Origin: Spisula solida
Taxonomy: Eukaryota > Mollusca > Bivalvia > Venerida > Mactridae
DNA length: 64,000 nucleotides
Direction: 5' to 3'
Assembly: GCA_947247005.1 (NCBI GenBank)
Contig: OX365955.1
Span: 21,991,322-22,055,321, forward strand
Part shown: piece after piece, positions 22,540-34,324 of the stretch
How the letters are laid out: each line of letters begins with the position of its first letter
How positions within the stretch are numbered: the stretch's first letter is position 1
Notes under the pieces: generated by a model
Told to the model about the DNA's origin: nothing
What the model saw: only the letters and a program-made list of their open reading frames with translations
The model's database searches: none
Made by a program: the position numbers and the translations under genes

Positions 22540-24386
22540 ATGATAGACAAATAATGAGTTCTATAGACAGACAAATAATGAGTTCTAGAGATAGACAAAT
22601 ATTGGGTTTTAGAGATAGACAAACATTTAGTTTTAAACATAGACAAATATTGGGTTTTAGAGATAGACAAATATTGGGTTTTAGAGACAGACAAATATTG
22701 GGTTTTAGAGATAGACAAACATTGAGTTTTAGACATAGACAAATATTGGGTTTTAGAGATAGACAAATATTGGGTTTTAGAGATACACAAACATTGAGTT
22801 TTGGACATAGACAAACATTGAGTTTTAGAGATAGACAAACATAGAGTTCTAGAGAAAGACAGATATTGAGTTCTAGATATAGACAAACACTGAGTTCTAG
22901 ATGTAGACAAACATTGAGTTCTAGAGATAGACAAACATTGAGTTCTAGAGATAGACAAACATTGAGTTCTAGAGATAGACAAATATTGAGTTCTAGATAT
23001 TTACAAACATTTGATTCTAGAGAGTTCTAGCGATAGGCAAACATTGAGTTTTAGAGAAAGACAGACATTGAGTTCATAAGATAGCCTAACAATGAATTCT
23101 AGACATAGACAAACATTGAGTTCTAGACATAAACAAACATTGAATTCTAGAGATGGACACACATCGGGTTCTAGAGATAGACAAACATTGAGTTCTAGAA
23201 ATAGTCAAACATTGGGTTCTAGCGATAGACAAACATTAATTTCTAGAGATAGACAAACAGTGAGTTCTAGCGATAGGCAAACATTGAGTTTTAGAGAAAG
23301 ACAGACATTGAGTTCATAAGATAGCCTAACAATGAATTCTAGACATAGACAAACATTGAGTTCTAGACATAAACAAACATTGAGTCTAGAGATAGACAAA
23401 CATTGTGTTCTAGGCATAGACAAACGTTTGGTTTTAGAGATAGACAAACGTTGAGTTCTAGACATAGACACACATTGAGTTCTAGACATCGACAAACATT
23501 GAGTTCTAGACATAGACAAATATTAAGTTCTAGACAGAGACAAACATTGGGTTCTAGGCATAGACAAACATTGAGTTCTAGAGATAGACAAACATTGTGT
23601 TCTAGGCATTGACAAACGTTGGGTTTTAAAGATAGACAAACATTGAGTCTAGAGATAGACAAACATTGAGTCTAGAGATAGACAAACATTGTGTTCTAGG
23701 CATAGACAAACATTGAGTTCAAGACATCGACAAACATTGAGTTCTAGACATAGACAAACATTGAGTTCTAGACATCGACAAACATTGAGTTCTAGACATA
23801 GACAAATATTAAGTTCTAGACAGAGACAAACATTGGGTTCTAGGCATAGACAAACATTGAGTTCTAGACAGAGACAAACATTGGGTTCTAGGCATAGACA
23901 AACATTGAGTTCTAGACAGAGACAAACATTGGGTTCTAGGCATAGACAAACATTGAGTTCTAGACATAGACAAACATTGGGTTCTAGGCATAGACAAAAG
24001 TTGGGTTTTAGAGATAGACAACATTGAGTCTAGAGATAGACAAACATTGTGTTCTAGGCATAGACAAACGTTGGGTTTTAAAGATAGACAAACATTGAGT
24101 CTAGAGATAGACAAATATTGTGTTCTAGGCATAGACAAACGTTGGGTTTTAGAGATAGACAAACATTGAGTTCTAGACATAGACAAACATTGAGTTCTAG
24201 ACTTCGACAAACATTGAGTTCTAGGCATAAACAAATATTGAGTTCTAGACATAGACAAACATTGTGTTCTAGGCATAGACAAAAGTCGGGTTTTAGAAAT
24301 AGACAAACATTGAGTTCTAGAGATAGACAAACATTGGGTTCTTGGCATAGAAAAACGTTGGGTTTTAGAGATAGACAAACATAATG
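22540..24386 (+). repeat. 24-bp minisatellite, about 75 copies
   Basis: The unit is close to AGACAAACATTGAGTTCTAG plus ACAT, with variants (GGGTTTTAGAGAT, GTTCTAGGCAT) in higher-order blocks: 22,6xx-22,8xx rich in GGGTTTTAGAGAT, 23,68x-24,00x in alternating GACAGAGAC/GGCATAGAC. A few units carry 1-3 bp indels. Frames are open on both strands (SISRTQCL, SSRHRQTL) because 24 is divisible by three. No sign of a real protein. Confidence 0.95.
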
Positions 24387-25182
24387 AACAACCCTCCTCG
24401 ATTGAAGCGTTTTACGTTTTCTTTTCATACAGGTGACATTCGAATGTCGACCAAGTGGCGTTTAAATCATTAAACAGATGCACGATTATTTCAAGAAGTC
24501 TTAAAATCAGTTAAAATTTAAATTATCTTATTTTGTTAAAGATTTTAAAAAAGATTTGACAAGAAATTCAGGATATATGGTATTTTTATCATATTTATTA
24601 AAACGAAATGCATGTAGCGAAATAGTTGCATGTAATCCATGACTTGCTTTGTAACGGGATTGTTTCTTGTCAGTAGTTTTATATTTCTAATTGATTTATC
24701 ATATCTAAATTGTTTGAAATACTTATAAAATACTTTTTATGTGATTGTGTCTAATATCTGGGTCACAAACTTAATCAACCAGACTCCTGACGATGTCCCT
24801 GTATCAGATGGCTACCCAATATAGCAATTAATTTTTCCAAAGAGACTTTTAAAAATATTCAGGTCGCCGCCCGATCACCGACCGATAACCGTCGACCCTC
24901 CGGTCCGATTAGACCAATGTACGCAGTCCGATTATCTGACGGCGATCGGACTGTATTTGTAACGATGTCCGTACATCCGATGTGTGCTCGATGTCTTAGC
25001 ATCGTGTGGGCACCGGACAACGACTACTAATTCATGTTTAGAATAAGACTTAAAACTTAATCCAGCAGTTGTCTGATGACCGGCCGACTTCTGTCCGTTC
25101 TTCGGCCCGAATAGATCAAAGTTATATGATCGTTCGTAACGATAAGATGGGATTGGTAACCCAGATATATACATGTACGTAT
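24387..25182. other. Intergenic with a CG-rich patch
   Basis: 24860-25110 is CpG-rich (CCGATC, GATCGG, GCCGACTT) in an AT-rich setting and may be part of a DNA element; its ends were not resolved. The rest shows nothing. Confidence 0.35.
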
Positions 25183-25190
25183 ATCAAGAT

Positions 25191-25350
25191 CACAGGAACT
25201 TGCATAACTTTGAATTTTAAAATTGAATTTTTTTCACCAGGCCTACTGTAGAGCCAGTATCAATAAATGTACATTTTGTATTTTTATAGATCTACAGAAA
25301 AAAAAGAAAAAAAAAATCCAATTTTTTTTTTGATTATGCAAGTTCCTGTG
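25191..25350. mobile_element. hAT-type MITE, 160 bp, 8-bp target duplication
   Basis: Terminal inverted repeats CACAGGAACTTGCATAA...TTATGCAAGTTCCTGTG, flanked by identical 8-mers ATCAAGAT at 25183-25190 and 25351-25358. An 8-bp duplication and CA-starting ends are the hAT hallmark. The inside is A/T-rich with no frame. Confidence 0.9.
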
Positions 25351-25884
25351 ATCAAGATGCACGCTATTTGATACATAACGTATGTCCACTTAAAACAAGT
25401 GGCCGTATATATACATGTAGCATTGTAAATTGTATTTACAACAAAATGACCGATTAGGGCTTATTTATAATCCAGTTGCATACACCAGGAGCCAGCATAA
25501 TTAAGGTGACCATTTACACAGGTTTAACTAGGTACAGTATGGTTTCACTCAATTAACCCATAAATATCATCAGAACCTCATAAATAAATGGACTCATTTT
25601 CAGTTATTTACATTAAAAGTACATTGTATATCATTTATATAATGATGTGTGGTGTGACGTGATGTCAGTCGTTTGGTGTGGTTATGTTTAATTAATGTCA
25701 CATTATTTAGTCATTATTAAAATGCAGAAGCTATAAACGTGTCACCGTAGTGCAGTTTTTCTTTTTAGTATTTTTTCCGAAAACATATTATGACGGTCAA
25801 ACCTTTATTGCGTCATGAACGTGTATCAAACTCATATATACAGGCTCCGTGCTATGGATCAGCAACGGATATGGATATGGATAT

Positions 25885-26165
25885 GCTACGGTCATACAGC
25901 TCGTACTACATCCGTGCGATTTTTCAACTCGTGCGAGTATGTTCGTAGCGTCTGGTCACAACTCGTACGGTCCACGAACGATCTATAGAGACACACTCGT
26001 ACGATATCCGTACTATGCTCGTACGAGTTAAGAAAATCCGTACGTTGCTCGCACAGTCTTCGGTGTCCGTATAGTACGGGCTCCCGACGGCCGCCGTGCG
26101 AATTTGCCAAAATCAACTCGTACGGAGCTCGTAAGGAGCTCGTAGGGCAAATGTGACCGTAGCAT
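25885..26165. mobile_element. CpG-rich MITE with TGCTACGGTCA ends
   Basis: It starts ATGCTACGGTCA and ends TGACCGTAGCAT. The interior is packed with CTCGTACG, CTCGTGCG and TCCGTAC phrases, an unusually CpG-dense island for this region. No convincing target duplication. The opposing open frames inside are by-products. Confidence 0.6.
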
Positions 26166-26915
26166 TAGAATATAAACATGGCACAGCCTAAGAGCTCGTG
26201 ACTAGGAGAGATCCAGTATCAACTTCTAGTGAATAACAAAATTTTGTACTCGAGGTCCCTTTTTTCGTGTTACTGATCATATATAAATAGGTTATAAATT
26301 ATCAAATATTTGGCTTATGATATACATTGATACACTTTATTGTATAAGAACGGAGAAAATTATGAACGTGAATTATTGTTTTGCACTAGCGGTACGTGTG
26401 TTGCGAGTGTTTACTATTTTACAATCAGCTCTAATTAACGGGTTTTATGACCTGCTCTAGGTCTCTGTTTACAAAAACAAGATGTTGAGTCCTTTCCGTA
26501 GCACATAAACATATATTTTAGTCCCATCCTTATGACGCTTGTCATATTTTAATCATTTTATGCATAATTAAAAGATATGCATCGCGTCAGGTGGTGTTGG
26601 TTTTGTTTTTCCCAATTTTGAAATATGCAATAAAATATGTTAATTTAAACAAAAAGACGTTCATGTGACTTAAAAACAACATTTTACCAGGAAATCGGTA
26701 AACAACCCTTTGAAACAATACGCCCCGTGACTGAATCACGGCCGTAAAACAGCCGAACCTCGAAATGGCTGTCACATAATATGGACAATTAAAACCAGAC
26801 CGAGGCTTAAACAGTAAATATAATCATTAATCAAAGTATTGCATTCATTTTAGTTTCATTACGTCACGTCGACTTTTTTGTTAAATATATTTTTTATGTT
26901 GCACAATATGTTGCG

Positions 26916-26923
26916 TATATAAG
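26916..26923 (+). promoter_or_regulatory. TATA box of peptide gene 1
   Basis: TATATAAG, 89 bp before the ATG at 27005. The spacing is close to that of peptide gene 2 (99 bp). Confidence 0.6.
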
Positions 26924-27004
26924 GGACATGAAATTTGTTTGTAAGACAAAAGATCGTGTCCATCTCTTGATTAACTGACTGTCTTCATTTACTGTGTTTT
27001 AACG

Positions 27005-29882
27005 ATGGAAAATAAAGTTTTAGTCGCTATACTGATTGTTAGCTGTTTAGTTGCCATAGCAACTGCTCAAATAACTCCACTTCAACAAAGTAAGTCTTTA
27101 AATTTGTTTTTTTTCCGTTTAAGTTAATCTACTAAAACAATTTTAAAACAAATATAAAAGTTTGAATATAGTATGTACATGTATCTGTTTTATGTTCGAC
27201 CGCGGATTTTGTACAGTTTAGGTTTTTTTCCAATTATAGTCTCACCTGTCTTGAGCAACAGGAATTTGAAAGTCTATGCATTAACTGTCTATGCATTTAT
27301 TACACTGACACGTATAGAGCAATTTTGAATGGATCGACTGCCATGATATTTTATTAATATAATTTCAAATTTCTGTGCTTTAACTGCCAGTCGGTGGATA
27401 AAAATGTGACTGCTTTAAGAGAAGAGAATGCTGTTTGTAATATGAAAATAACTGATTTGGGTTTAATAATATCGACAGTTTAAAAATCTGATTGCATTAT
27501 TGAGGTGACCATTTACGAAGGATTTTCTTTATTTAATAAAATAGTTTGTTTCTTTGACTTATACTAGTAGTTAATGTGGCAAATGGTGCTTCCGTAAAAT
27601 GCAATAACAATGTCTCAGTTGGCAAAATGTAAGGAAAAATATACTTCTAGTGGTGACATTCGCATGGTCGTTATTTCTCTTCAGATTGTTCGTTTTAACA
27701 TCCCTAAACAAATATAAACCTTGTGATAGTGATTAAAATTGCAGCCGAAAATAGCTCTTTATGTCGCATTTTTAAGTGACACAAATTCAACCAATTGAAA
27801 CACTTTTATATTTTTAATAAATGCTGTATTTTGCTAGCTTTGTCACATAATAAAGCAAGTAAGTAATATGTAAATTGTTTATTATTGTGACTTGTGCATA
27901 CATATTTACAACAAACATATTTACAATACACAAGTAAAGAGGCACCCGGCCTAATGGGCCTATATGTCACCTTAACAATAGTAGGTAATTTAAATCCGCT
28001 AAGTAAATTAAACAATAATGGTTGAGTATAACGTAATTTCGTGTGATATATGTAATGCATGATAATAATAAATATAAGGTTTCAAGAAGGTTAACGGTTT
28101 AAGCAACGTAGAAATATAGATACATGTAATATTCGGTAGAAGGTATGGCGTTGATACATATTAAGGTATGTACTAACAAATGCAACATTATGTATCATTA
28201 ATAACCTTCTCCGATTGTACTTGATTAAACTGCTTGCCATATTATGTATAGTGTCCTTATGGGCCTTATGGTCTACGGGTAATTTGTAAATAAACTTGTT
28301 CAAACTTGTTCGAACTATTAAAGAGTTATAACGAACAAATAAATGTATATAATCAAGTACAAATTTGCATGATATTCAACAGTATATAGTAGGCCTATTG
28401 CGAATAATTTAACGACTTTTTAACAGTTCATCACATAAATGATTACATTTTTTTATATACTTATATATGTGACATAGTGTACAATTCATACACGTACATA
28501 ATTACATAATAATGCGACATAGATAATACATATTTTTCAGATAAAGTTTTATCCGGTATTGTTCCGTTTTACAAATAGTTTAGTTAATGTCAAACAAAAT
28601 GGATTAAACATTGTTCAGACAGACGGCATATATTTAAGTATATTTCCTTGTCCTTGACTTTTGGCGTGTTCTGCTTTTCAGGAAGGTGTTTAGTAGGGCT
28701 GCGTACCGGTTTCCGATATAAATCGAATACCGGTATTTTGCGTTCGATCGATACATCGTATCGAACATGTCCGTATCAGTCAAAAAATCGATCAGCAAAA
28801 ATACACATATAAATCAGCAAAATCCAATTTTCAGTCAAGTTGTTTCGTAGTCTATTTGATTAGTCTCAAAATGGTCAGAACGTTGAAGCAGCTTATGTCC
28901 GAGTGAACCTAATTTTCAAACAAGAATCTGCTATGCAAACCACTCATGCAATTTAAAACATGTGTAAATAGGTTGTTTATCACATCTCAGACCTGACTTG
29001 AGATCTGCAAATTAAATACAATCATGTCGTAAGTCTGCAAGTGCCTAATTACAGTATTTAGGTGTTTATATTGTCAAAAGAAAATATCAAATGATATATC
29101 GAATATCGATCATTTTTTATCGATACAAATATCGTATCGATCATTCTAATTGATACGCAGCCCTAGTGTTTAGTAGGCAAGTTTAAACAAGTCATAAACT
29201 ATTATTTATTCCAAGAATAATCTATAGATTTATTAGATTTTATTTTATCCACGAATTTATCTGAGTATGACAATATCATGTATTCATTTTAAAAACCATG
29301 CCGTTATGACAAACTCTTAAACAACATGACTGTGTCAAATATGTTTATAATGAGACTCTATGATTATGTATTGGAACCATGATTTCATGAACGGAACAAT
29401 TTGAAAATAATAAATTTGTGAACTATACTTACCTTTGCGTCTTACAGTGCTCTGTGTTTTATATTTCATACTAAAGAGTGTTTTAATTCAGTACATTATA
29501 GTTTAAGTATAGTTCATACGACCTACTAATTGTATATAGCTCTTAAAACTTAAATCACTCTTAATGAGCACTTACAGTGTTGTTGTTATTCAATATTTGC
29601 GCATATTCAAAGGTTCGAAACGCTCAATATTCAACCTCGACCAAGTAGGCGGAGATCAAACCCAAGACAGGCACTATACCAATCGGTCACTTATATCAAT
29701 TAGCAATTCGGTTTATTAATAAGATATATTTGATATTTTTATTGCACGATATTTTCAATAATTATTATTATATTACAGGTCAAATAATGGTCGTCTGTCG
29801 ACGTTTTGCGCCTCGATGGAGAAACCTATGTATCATCCAGATGTTAAACTACATGGACATCGATGTACCAGGCTTCGATTAG
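27005..29882 (+). CDS. Small secreted C-x10-C peptide 1 (62 residues), unknown family
   Basis: Two exons: 27005-27089 (85 nt, phase 1) and 29779-29882, with GTAAGT donor and TATTACAG acceptor. The first 21 residues, MENKVLVAILIVSCLVAIAT-A, form a clear signal peptide. The predicted mature part is about 41 residues: QITPLQQSQIMVV, then C-RRFAPRWRNL-C, then IIQMLNYMDIDVPGFD and the stop. Its two Cys can form one ring. The exon lengths, phase and core match the gene at 36281: shared C, R(+2), R(+6), C(+11), Q(+14), L(+16). A TATA box lies upstream, and AATAAA (30168) follows 285 bp after the stop. The secreted nature is strongly indicated. Function (hormone, toxin-like or defence peptide) is unknown. 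The CRRFAP phrase faintly recalls elevenin, but the ring is longer. Confidence 0.72.
28694..29165. mobile_element. hAT-type non-autonomous transposon, 472 bp, in peptide gene 1 intron
   Basis: Ends TAGGGCTGCGTA...ATACGCAGCCCTA, with identical 8-bp duplications GTGTTTAG at 28686-28693 and 29166-29173. The TAGGGCTGCG end and 8-bp duplication fit hAT. The interior has ATCGATA-rich palindromic subterminal repeats on both sides and no transposase. Confidence 0.92.
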
Positions 29883-30167
29883 ACTGTTTCCATAGCAACG
29901 ATTATCCATTACGTAGCTGATGACTAAATCACTTATCCCGAAAACTTTTACAACTGTACTAAAAAGACAGTATTAATGTCAAAGTTGTGAACATTTATTG
30001 TTAATTTATAAAACGTTTTGTCTCCGGTCTTGTTACACGTGTTATTGGTTATAGTGTCGTGTTTTAATATGTTGATGTGAGTAAATTTACAATGCTAATT
30101 AAACGGTTATACATTTGTCATAATTCTTTATCATAAATATTGTTTAATGATGTCTAGTATTGCTATT

Positions 30168-30173
30168 AATAAA
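30168..30173 (+). terminator. Likely polyadenylation signal of peptide gene 1
   Basis: AATAAA 285 bp after the stop codon, the first clear canonical signal seen on this strand. Confidence 0.45.
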
Positions 30174-30598
30174 TTACTAGTATGTGGGCGAAAAGCGCTC
30201 GTTAAATATAGACATATATTTCAATATTAATTGACCTTTTGATAGTTACAGGAACATAACTTGTGTTACTAATGACTGTGTCACAATCGTAAAATTATCT
30301 CGGACATTTCCGCTTTTCTCCGGTAAATATCGTAATTCATAATGTTACTTACGAGTTATCTCCCCTTATTACTCTCTAAACGTACACATGATCTCCTTCC
30401 CCTTTTGTCGTTATTTTGGTTATGGTGTATAGAGGAAATCAATTTCAAATAGTTAACAAGCTTAATAATCAGAGTATGAGAAAGCTACATGCTTCTTATA
30501 TAGTTATTATATCTATGTCCATACAGAGATGTGAGAACTATAACACACATTTCATTCTCTACGAGAACCAAAGGTCGAAGGATTCAGAGCAGCATAAA

Positions 30599-30862
30599 AT
30601 AGTTTTCAGCGGCTGTGCGGTTTTGTCCATTACCTTGTGAAACCGTAGAACGTGTAGGTTTCACAGGGTAATGGGAAAAATCGGTAATACTGCTGAAAAA
30701 GATCTTATAGTTCACCGAAAGCAAATACGTTTCCCTTAAGCGTGGCGTATATTTTTTAGAAATCGATGAAAAAATAAAATACTTATGGCTATATTTGTGT
30801 TCCAAAGTTTACAAATTTCTACTTGTAACTGTAGCCAAAAGCTACGTGGTATTGCTACCCTG
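30599..30862 (-). mobile_element. Hairpin MITE family B, right-half copy
   Basis: Shares the GTTTCACAGGGTAATGG...TAGCGTGGCGTATATTTT-like...CTGTAGCCAAAAGC...GGTATTGCTAC order with the full element at 54178-54599. Only the centre and one arm remain. Confidence 0.7.
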
Positions 30863-30971
30863 GGATTAACAACAGTTCGGGATCAAAGTCAAGTTTAACA
30901 TTAATCTAACACACAACGTAGAGTTTCGCATTGATGTGACAACGACAAGACACGCTGGGACGTTGAATTAT

Positions 30972-31070
30972 GAAAGCCGCACCTTCGCATTCATCCTGTC
31001 CTATCTTCGTATCGTCCCATCATACGATATTTTGAATGCACATATGGACAATGCGAAGGCGTGGTTTTTA
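30972..31070. mobile_element. Short hairpin repeat, about 100 bp
   Basis: CCGCACCTTCGCATTC at the left is answered by AATGCGAAGGCGTGG at the right. Adjacent to MITE family A copy 2. Confidence 0.5.
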
Positions 31071-31078
31071 TATCTATC

Positions 31079-31299
31079 TATAGCACGGAGGATTTGACCT
31101 GATCCTGACCTTTATGCATGAATATATTACAAGGTTCTTGTGTTGAATATATAGATTTCCGCAAGCAAATCGTGCAATATTTGTGTGATACTTTCCGCTT
31201 ATGAAAACATACAACCGGGATTATAAATATAGACAATATATCATCTGTTAAAATATGCTAGTAGAAGGTCGAGAGTCGTGTCAAATTCTCCGGGCTATA
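31079..31299 (-). mobile_element. MITE family A, copy 2
   Basis: Begins TATAGCACGGAGGATTTGAC and ends GTGTCAAATTCTCCGGGCTATA-like, in reverse orientation to the copies at 12184 and 47019. Confidence 0.75.
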
Positions 31300-31477
31300 C
31301 CTTTATATCGCAACATTCTACTGTATCTAGGCATCGTCACATCGGCGACTATTATAGAACTACTTACACCTGATTGTGACATAAATTAAAAGCAAAACTT
31401 ACGAAGAACAAGTCACTCCAAATAGAGAACATTTTGATTATTGAACTATATGTAATACACATATTCAAAGCACACCA

Positions 31478-31800
31478 GGCCCCAACTCTACGAAACAACT
31501 TAAGTTATTGCTCAGCTGAGTATGCTATTTTGAAATGATCAAATGACTACAATTGTTGTCTTGTGAAGTAGATTGATATTTAATGCTAAATAATAATATA
31601 GTAGGTGATTTTTGTAGAAAATTCTCATAGAAATCCAACAGTAATGAACAATAATGAACATTGTACTTAAGCTTGTTATAACAGACTTAACTTTTTACTT
31701 AATATATTTATAACTTTAAAACACTATTTCCTGCAAAAATCGGACTTAAAATAGCAGACTCAACTGAGCAATAACTTAAGTTTTTTCGTGCATTGGGGCC
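31478..31800. mobile_element. MITE with GGCCCCAA ends, 323 bp
   Basis: The left end reads GGCCCCAACTCTACGAAACA then ACTTAAGTTATTGCTCAG. The right end is the inverted form (CTGAGCAATAACTTAAG...TGCATTGGGGCC). About 45 bp of inverted repeat with mismatches; the interior is AT-rich. Confidence 0.75.
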
Positions 31801-33011
31801 ATGACCCCCGTGTCATATTAGTTTCATCATCCCTTTTTACAGGTAAGTCAATGAAGCAGTACGTTTAGAGCACACTTTTATTTCCCTTGTTATTTTATTT
31901 TAAGGTAGGCGCACGGTAAAAGATTATTTAACTTGAAATATAGAAATGGATTCCTTTCACCTTCGCCCTCTGTTCGAATAGCAAACACTTTTTGCCGGTT
32001 ACCTATTGCATTGGACATAAATATTAAGTTGCATGGATACACTGTAGTACTCATTCTCACCTTTAGCATCGAAGAATTCTCGTTAAAATCGGTCAAACAA
32101 TAAAAGATTTACGATCGTTTGCTATTTCTGTTGACATAATTTGCGTTCTAAGCCAAAAATGACGTCACATAGCACGTGGTTAGTCCACACTGAGAGAGAT
32201 AATTATATAGATCAAATTGTTCTACGTGCATATCAATAAATGACAGGGCAGTTTGCAGTTTCCTCTGTGGATGTTGTGACAATTGTATTCGTATTCTAGT
32301 ACGCCATGAGCATGTACAGACTCTCGTTATTTGTTATATACAGATAGTTGTGCTACTAGTATATGCAGCTCATTGTCGACATAATACATTGAATATATGT
32401 GAATCTTATATACTATTGTGTTTTACAAGCATATTTGGCTATATTATGTCTGCTAATTTTGTTCCAACAAGATGTTTGATTAGTCTACATAATAGTATAT
32501 GTTCATGTAAATTTATTACAAAACTCTTTATCAAGTTTCATTAGCAAAATCTGCAAATTATATGCCTTCGGCCAATTAACAAATACATATAAAAAATTAC
32601 AAACCTATGACACATATCAATGGTACAGTTACCTGTGAACCAAATAAAATACAATTAAACATTAAAACAGTATGTAATATAATACATGGTATGACACAAG
32701 TACTTATTATGTCATTGTAATAGGTCACATACATCATCGTTACTGTTGTTTGAGTTATAACACATGTTAAGCAGTGACTAATGTACGTATTTTGACAGAT
32801 TTGCTGCCTTTTTGATCCGAATTGAAATTATTATCATGAAGCATGCAAGACAATGTCCAAGTTGATAACATGTGTATTTCCTTGAACAGAATTATATTAG
32901 GTGACATTCTTACTTAAAATAGTGATGTTAAGAAAACAAAGTGTCACCGAGAAGTTACTGGCTCGAACATCTCCAGGACCAAACGCTTAAAGTCATGTCT
33001 CTGTTTCACGA
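31801..33011. other. Intergenic between the peptide genes, nothing recognised
   Basis: AT-rich sequence with no exon, RNA gene or clear repeat that I can support. Confidence 0.35.
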
Positions 33012-33655
33012 GAATTGGTATGTCGAGTCTCAATGGGTGTCACACGGATAATTGGTTTGTGTCGAGTCTCAATGGGTGTCACACGGATAATTGGTTTATG
33101 TCGAGTCTCAATGAACTTCACACGGATAATTGGTTTATGTCGAGACTCAATGGGTGTCACACGGATAATTGGTTTGTGTCCAGTCTCAATGGGTGTCACA
33201 CGGATAATTGGTTTGTGTCCAGTCTCAATGGGTGTCACACGGATAATTGGTTTATATCGAGTCTCAATGGGCGTCACACGGAAAATTGGTTTATGTAGAG
33301 TCTCACTGAACTTCTCACGGATGATTGGTTTATGTCGAGTCTCAATGGGTGTCACATGGATAATTGGTTTATGTCGAGTCTCAATGGGCGTCACACGGAA
33401 AATTGTTTTTTGTCGAGTCTCAATGAACTTCACACGAATAATTGATTTATGTCGAGTCTCAATGGGTGTCACATGGATAATTGGTTTATGTCGAGTCTCA
33501 ATGGACTTCACACAGACAAGTTGGTTTATGTCGAGCCTTAATTGGCGTCACACGGATAATTGGTTTAGTTCGAGTCTCAATGGGTGTCTCACGGATAATT
33601 GGTTTATGTCGAGTCTCAATGGACGTTACACAAAGAATTGCATACCTGGTTAGTC
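33012..33655 (+). repeat. 39-bp minisatellite, about 16 copies
   Basis: Units contain TATGTCGAGTCTCAATGGGT followed by GTCACACGGATAATTGGTT. Variants are GGCGTCACACGGAAAATTG and GAACTTCACACGGATAATTG. 39 is 13 codons, so frames stay open on both strands; these are not taken as genes. Confidence 0.95.
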
Positions 33656-34324
33656 AAACGATTAGCCCCACAGGCATCGACTTTTTCGTAAGATACCATT
33701 AGAGAGTCGACAGGGATCCAAACTTCGTCACAGACCCATTTAATGAATAATGACAGAGGAAAATCTAATTGCAGTGACGTCGGTATACCGCATCTGTTTT
33801 CGGTGGTCATGCATCTTCAAAGTTTAATAAACATGTCAGATGAGTTGCACAGAAAGGTCACAGCAGACTAAATTATTTAAATCTGTTAAAAATGTCAATG
33901 TACTCAGTTGAGTGATACATGACCACCTTGGTTGTTGTGTTTATACTGTGGTTTAGGTAGGTGTTAGTGAAGCAGTTTCATGTGGTTTAGGTTGTCACTT
34001 GTCAGTCCCAGCCTACGCTTACTTCTTCACAGGTTTAACTAATTCACTAACAAAGTTCGTTCAAGTAAACTCTATTTTGAACCAATGATATTGTTATAAA
34101 TGATTGGTCACAATCAATCTTGAATCGTTCTGTCATGTTGCCGTTATCAATAATACTCTTGAATTGTACTATTGTGGTTACTATATTTGTCAAATTGACA
34201 ATTAAATGCTTCATAATATACTTATAATTGGCATTTATAAGAATGGAAGGAAACTTCGACCTACGCTTGGTAGTATATAACTATATGTCATGGAGTATTA
34301 CATAATATATTGCCCCTTAAATTA
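33656..34324. other. Intergenic, nothing recognised
   Basis: No gene or repeat that I can support between the minisatellite and the interspersed repeat starting at 34325. Confidence 0.35.

Noticed and set aside
22464..24428. Several overlapping ORFs of 90-190 residues on both strands
   Set aside because: Products of the 24-bp minisatellite; both strands are open at once, which argues against coding.
27005..27089. Assigning peptide gene 1 to the elevenin family on the CRRFAP phrase
   Set aside because: Elevenin rings, as I know them, are shorter between the cysteines and the flanks do not match; the paralogue at 36281 lacks the phrase.
32993..33653. ORFs of 172 and 212 residues on opposite strands
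   Set aside because: Same reason: 39-bp repeat with a unit divisible by three.
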